A DNA stretch of 37,346 nt from Alphaproteobacteria bacterium (GTDB taxonomy: Bacteria > Pseudomonadota > Alphaproteobacteria > DSM-16000 > Inquilinaceae): positions 1 to 37,346 of the forward strand of contig JAAAOG010000026.1 in assembly GCA_009909005.1 (NCBI GenBank). Direction: 5' to 3'. The position numbers and the translations under genes were made by a program. A model generated the notes under the pieces. The model saw nothing but the letters and a program-made list of their open reading frames with translations. It was not told the DNA's origin and made no database searches. Of the stretch, positions 34,642-37,346 are shown piece after piece. How positions within the stretch are numbered: position 1 is the stretch's first letter; every line of letters begins with the position of its first letter.

Positions 34642-34920
34642 TTACGACTCCCGAAAAGTGACGCCGAAGCCGCCCTTGGGATAGGACCATGAGAGTGCGC
34701 CCTCCTCGGCACAGACATAGAAACAGGCGCCGCATTCGAAGCAGTTCTCGTAGTTGAAGAGCACGGTCCCGTCGTCCAGGCCGACGAAGAGGCCGGCCGG
34801 ACAGACGGTGATGCAGGACTTGACCGCACAGCTCCGGCATTTCTCGCCGTCGACGACGATATGCGGCGTGTCGTCGACCCGGAACCGGGCGGTCCGCATC
34901 TTCTCTTCATGCGTGGTCAT
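34642..34920 (-). CDS. fixX: FixX-like ferredoxin of the ETF:quinone oxidoreductase
   Basis: The 92-residue ferredoxin-like protein holds two cysteine motifs: C28-x2-C31-x4-C36-x3-C40-Pro (CRSCAVKSCITVCP) and C60-x2-C63-x2-C66-x3-C70 (CFECGACFYVC). FixX proteins work with FixC as the iron-sulfur part of ETF:quinone oxidoreductase. The usual family has one cluster site and a degenerate second; here all eight cysteines are present, so two [4Fe-4S] clusters are possible. Its ATG overlaps the fixC stop (TAATG), so translational coupling is likely. The repeat array follows six bases after its stop. Confidence 0.9.
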   Translation of the reverse strand: MTTHEEKMRTARFRVDDTPHIVVDGEKCRSCAVKSCITVCPAGLFVGLDDGTVLFNYENCFECGACFYVCAEEGALSWSYPKGGFGVTFRES

Positions 34921-36248
34921 TACCATAGATAGGCCCTCGCGACTTGGAACAGGTCCTGCACGACATGGTGCGGCTTGGCGCCGACCTGGCGCAGGGTCCG
35001 CCAATACAGAGGCAGGAGTTTCTGCTTGCGGCTGCCGTCGACACGGAACAGCGATTCCGAGGCGCGGGCCGCCATTTCCGGGTAGACGTTCTGCAGCCGC
35101 TCGCCATTCACGAATTTCGGCGCGTGCCGATAGGCGCGGAAATCCGTCAGCACGTGCCGCTCGCGCAGCACGTCCATGTAGAGGGACAGGGTGTAGCGCG
35201 AATATTCGCGGCGCTTGCAGGCCTCGACGGCCGTCTGCCCGGCCGCCAGTCCCGACTGCATGGCGTAGTTGATGCCTTCGATATAGAGGCCGGTCGCCAG
35301 GCAGAAGCCGGCGGCGTCGCCGGCCACCAGCATGCCGTCGCTGAACAGCTGCGGGAACATGTACCAGCCGGCCTCGGGAATAAGGTGGGCCGAGTATTCC
35401 CGCAGCGTCCCGCCGCGCACGAGCGGCGCAATGGCGGGATGGCTCTTGAAGCCCTCCAAAAGGTCGTAGGGCCGCGTCTTTTGCTCGACCAGCGAGGAGA
35501 GCTGGCCCAGGACGCCGAGCGACAGGCTGTTCTTGTTGGTATAGAGGAACGCACCGCCATGGACATTGCCGGTGACCGCGCCGACGTACTCCAGCGCCAT
35601 ACCCTCATCGCCCGAGAGCTGGAAGCGCTCGCGGATCGCCGCCTCGTCGAGGCCGATCACCTCCTTGACGCCGAGCGACAGCTCATGGGTGTGGAGGTCG
35701 CGCTGCATCCCGGCCTTGCGGGCCAGCCACGAATTCACGCCGTCGCAGGCGATGACGACGTCGCCGCGGATTTCGCCCTCGTCGCGGCGCACCTTGACGC
35801 CGACCACCTGGCCGTCCTCGCGGATGACGTCGTCGACGACGGTCGAGCAGAGGAGAAAAGCGCCGGCCGCCTCCGCCTGTTCGGCGAACCAGCGGTCGAA
35901 TTTCGGCCGCAGGATGGTGAAGCCGTTATAGGGCGGCTCGACATAGCCCGCGGAGGAGGAGCGGAAGTCGAGCGAGATCGAGGTGGTCGGCGAGAGCAGC
36001 ACGAGGTCGCGGCGGGTGACGTGGCGCTCGACCGGCGCGTCCTCCCACCAGTTCGGGATCAGCTTTTCCAGGATGGCGCTGCCGTAGAAGACGGCGCCGG
36101 AGACGTTCTTGGCGCCGGGATATTCGCCGCGCTCGATCAGCAGCACCTTCAGCCCGGCCCGTGCGGTGACCAGGGCGGCGGCGCTGCCGGCCGGCCCGGC
36201 GCCGACGATGATGACGTCGAAATTTTCGCTGTCTTTGCTGGCGGTCAT
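34920..36248 (-). CDS. fixC: FixC-like electron transfer flavoprotein:quinone oxidoreductase
   Basis: The 442-residue flavoprotein belongs to the FixC/ETF-QO family. FAD binding is shown by FDVIIVGAGPAGSAAALV near residue 10, and further motifs are GDVVIACDGVNSWLARKAGM and GMLVAGDAAGFCLATGLYIEGINYAM. It takes electrons from reduced ETF and passes them to membrane quinone, with FixX supplying the iron-sulfur cluster. ATG 36248 is preferred; longer in-frame sequence overlaps the next gene's 3' end. It is placed between etfA (28-base gap) and fixX (overlap). Confidence 0.92.
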   Translation of the reverse strand: MTASKDSENFDVIIVGAGPAGSAAALVTARAGLKVLLIERGEYPGAKNVSGAVFYGSAILEKLIPNWWEDAPVERHVTRRDLVLLSPTTSISLDFRSSSAGYVEPPYNGFTILRPKFDRWFAEQAEAAGAFLLCSTVVDDVIREDGQVVGVKVRRDEGEIRGDVVIACDGVNSWLARKAGMQRDLHTHELSLGVKEVIGLDEAAIRERFQLSGDEGMALEYVGAVTGNVHGGAFLYTNKNSLSLGVLGQLSSLVEQKTRPYDLLEGFKSHPAIAPLVRGGTLREYSAHLIPEAGWYMFPQLFSDGMLVAGDAAGFCLATGLYIEGINYAMQSGLAAGQTAVEACKRREYSRYTLSLYMDVLRERHVLTDFRAYRHAPKFVNGERLQNVYPEMAARASESLFRVDGSRKQKLLPLYWRTLRQVGAKPHHVVQDLFQVARAYLW

Positions 36249-36276
36249 CGGTGGCTTTCCATCATCGCGTTGGCCA

Positions 36277-37346
36277 TCAGCCGGCCGCCTGGAGCTCGAG
36301 CGCGGCATGCGCCGGCGGCTCGGCAGCCGGCCCGGCCGGCGGCGCCGCCGCCTCCAACGCCTCGAGCTTGCGCAGCAGGATCGGCACGATCTCGTTGAGG
36401 TCGCCGACCACGCCCAGGTCGGCCATCTTGAGCAGCGGCGAGGTCCGGTCGGTGTTGACGGCGATGATCACCTCGGCTCCGCCGATGCCGGCGACATGCT
36501 GGCCGGCGCCGGAGATGCCGAAGGCGATATAGAGCTTGGGCGCGACGATCTTGCCGGTGGTGCCGATGAATCGGTCGGCCGGCAGCCAGCCCCGGTCGGC
36601 GACCACCCGCGTTCCGCCCAGGGTCGCCCCCAGCGCGTCGGCCAGGCTCTGCAGCTGTTCCATGCCGTCCGGCCCGCCGACGCCCAGCCCTCCGGCGACG
36701 ATCCGCTCCGCGTCGCCCAGGTCGACGGTCTGCGGGTCGGGCGGCAGGGTGCGGAAGGTGCGGTCGCGGAAGCTCGTCGGGTCCAGTTCCGGGATCAGCC
36801 GGACGATCTCCGCCCGCGCCGCCGATCGCGGCGCCCCGACGCCGCGGATACCCGGCGCCATCATGAAGGCGACCAGCGTGCCCCGGGCCCAGATCAGCCG
36901 CTCGTGCATCTTGCCGTCGTGGCTGAAGCGGTAGGCCTCCGGATAGCCGTCCTGGATGATCTTCGCCCGCGAACAGTTGGTCACCAGCGGCATGCGCCAG
37001 CGGGCCGACAGCCGCGGCAGCCAGGCGCGGCCATAGCCGCTGTCGGGCGCGATGATCTGCATCGGCCTGGCCTCGCGGAGCAGCGGCTGCAGCGCCGCCA
37101 GCCAGCCGTCGCCGGTGAACTGGTCCAGCGCCTCGTGCTCGACGACGGTCACCTTGTGCGCGCCGTGCGCCGCCAGCCCCTCCGCCAGGTGGGCTATACC
37201 GGCCCCGGGCAGAATGGCGTGGACCTCGCCGCCGCGCTCCAGCGCGGTGTCGCGCGCCTCCTCAACGCACTCCAGCGTCGGCGGCGTCAGCTCGCCGTGA
37301 TCGGTCTCGGCGATGGCACGGAAGAAAGCCACGCGCGGATGCAATC
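36277..37346 (-). CDS. Electron transfer flavoprotein alpha subunit (5' end at window edge)
   Basis: At least 355 residues of an EtfA/FixB-type subunit are encoded, ending at 36277. The N-terminal part has the ETF alpha/beta-fold and the C-terminal FAD domain is clear: TRVVADRGWLPADRFIGTTG, KIVAPKLYIAFGISGAGQHV and VIIAVNTDRTSPLLKMADLG. A low-complexity Ala/Pro tail follows. A TTG codon at 37344 is in frame, but the reading runs to the window's edge, so the true start may lie outside. With EtfB, FixC and FixX it completes an ETF route to quinone inside the mycofactocin operon. Genes further upstream, possibly mftC and mftD, are not visible. Confidence 0.92.
   Translation of the reverse strand, partial: LHPRVAFFRAIAETDHGELTPPTLECVEEARDTALERGGEVHAILPGAGIAHLAEGLAAHGAHKVTVVEHEALDQFTGDGWLAALQPLLREARPMQIIAPDSGYGRAWLPRLSARWRMPLVTNCSRAKIIQDGYPEAYRFSHDGKMHERLIWARGTLVAFMMAPGIRGVGAPRSAARAEIVRLIPELDPTSFRDRTFRTLPPDPQTVDLGDAERIVAGGLGVGGPDGMEQLQSLADALGATLGGTRVVADRGWLPADRFIGTTGKIVAPKLYIAFGISGAGQHVAGIGGAEVIIAVNTDRTSPLLKMADLGVVGDLNEIVPILLRKLEALEAAAPPAGPAAEPPAHAALELQAAG

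Noticed and set aside
33446-34684. Long proline/arginine-rich frames running through the tandem array
   Set aside because: The frames exist only because the 63-bp period is divisible by three; the sequence is explained by palindromic DNA elements and similar frames occur on both strands.

Overview
The window is high-GC bacterial DNA whose gene order and protein families point to an alphaproteobacterium, most likely of the Rhodospirillales type. The main evidence is the run mucR / olsBA / miaB / phoH / ybeY / corC / lnt / XRE regulator / metK / trmB / rimP / nusA / ylxR / infB, together with a MucR/Ros regulator and ornithine-lipid genes. The species cannot be named from sequence alone.

Region 1 (1-800): the window opens inside the 3' end of a group II intron. 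Domain V and a domain VI with a bulged branch-point adenosine are visible. The intron interrupts an unrecognised coding sequence, and a tRNA-Lys(CTT) gene follows on the minus strand. Region 2 (815-6240, plus strand): a peptidoglycan-binding zinc metallopeptidase, then tightly packed housekeeping genes rdgB-hemW and murQ-ridA-tsaB-rimI. Region 3 (6542-19406, plus): mucR with a clear sigma70-type promoter, ornithine-lipid acyltransferases olsB-olsA, miaB-phoH-ybeY-corC-lnt, an XRE regulator, metK, trmB and an orphan membrane histidine kinase. Many of these genes overlap by four bases and are probably translationally coupled. Region 4 (19451-25276, plus): the transcription/translation operon rimP-nusA-ylxR-infB, preceded by a promoter and a leader with an attenuator-like terminator. 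The usual downstream rbfA/truB genes are not there.

Region 5 (25324-29179) is accessory. It holds a hybrid sensor kinase with a periplasmic NMT1/THI5-like binding domain, divergent from two genes for the small (2Fe-2S) and medium (FAD) subunits of a xanthine/CO-dehydrogenase-type molybdenum hydroxylase. The catalytic large subunit is absent.

Region 6 (29291-37346, minus strand) is the most interesting part: a mycofactocin locus. It encodes the precursor peptide MftA (57 aa, ending IDGMCGVY; easy to miss because it is so short), the chaperone MftB, the creatininase-like peptidase MftE, the glycosyltransferase MftF and a mycofactocin-coupled SDR dehydrogenase. Interleaved with them is a complete electron-transfer-flavoprotein route to quinone (EtfA, EtfB, FixC-like ETF:quinone oxidoreductase, FixX-like ferredoxin). 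mftE overlaps etfB by four bases, so the two modules are physically one operon. The inferred picture is that substrate dehydrogenases reduce mycofactocin and the ETF/FixCX module passes the electrons to the respiratory quinone pool. mftC and mftD are not in the window. Two sites in the operon carry a 47-bp element able to fold as a three-way junction: a perfect ten-copy tandem array with a 63-bp period between fixX and etfB, and two copies between mftA and the SDR gene.
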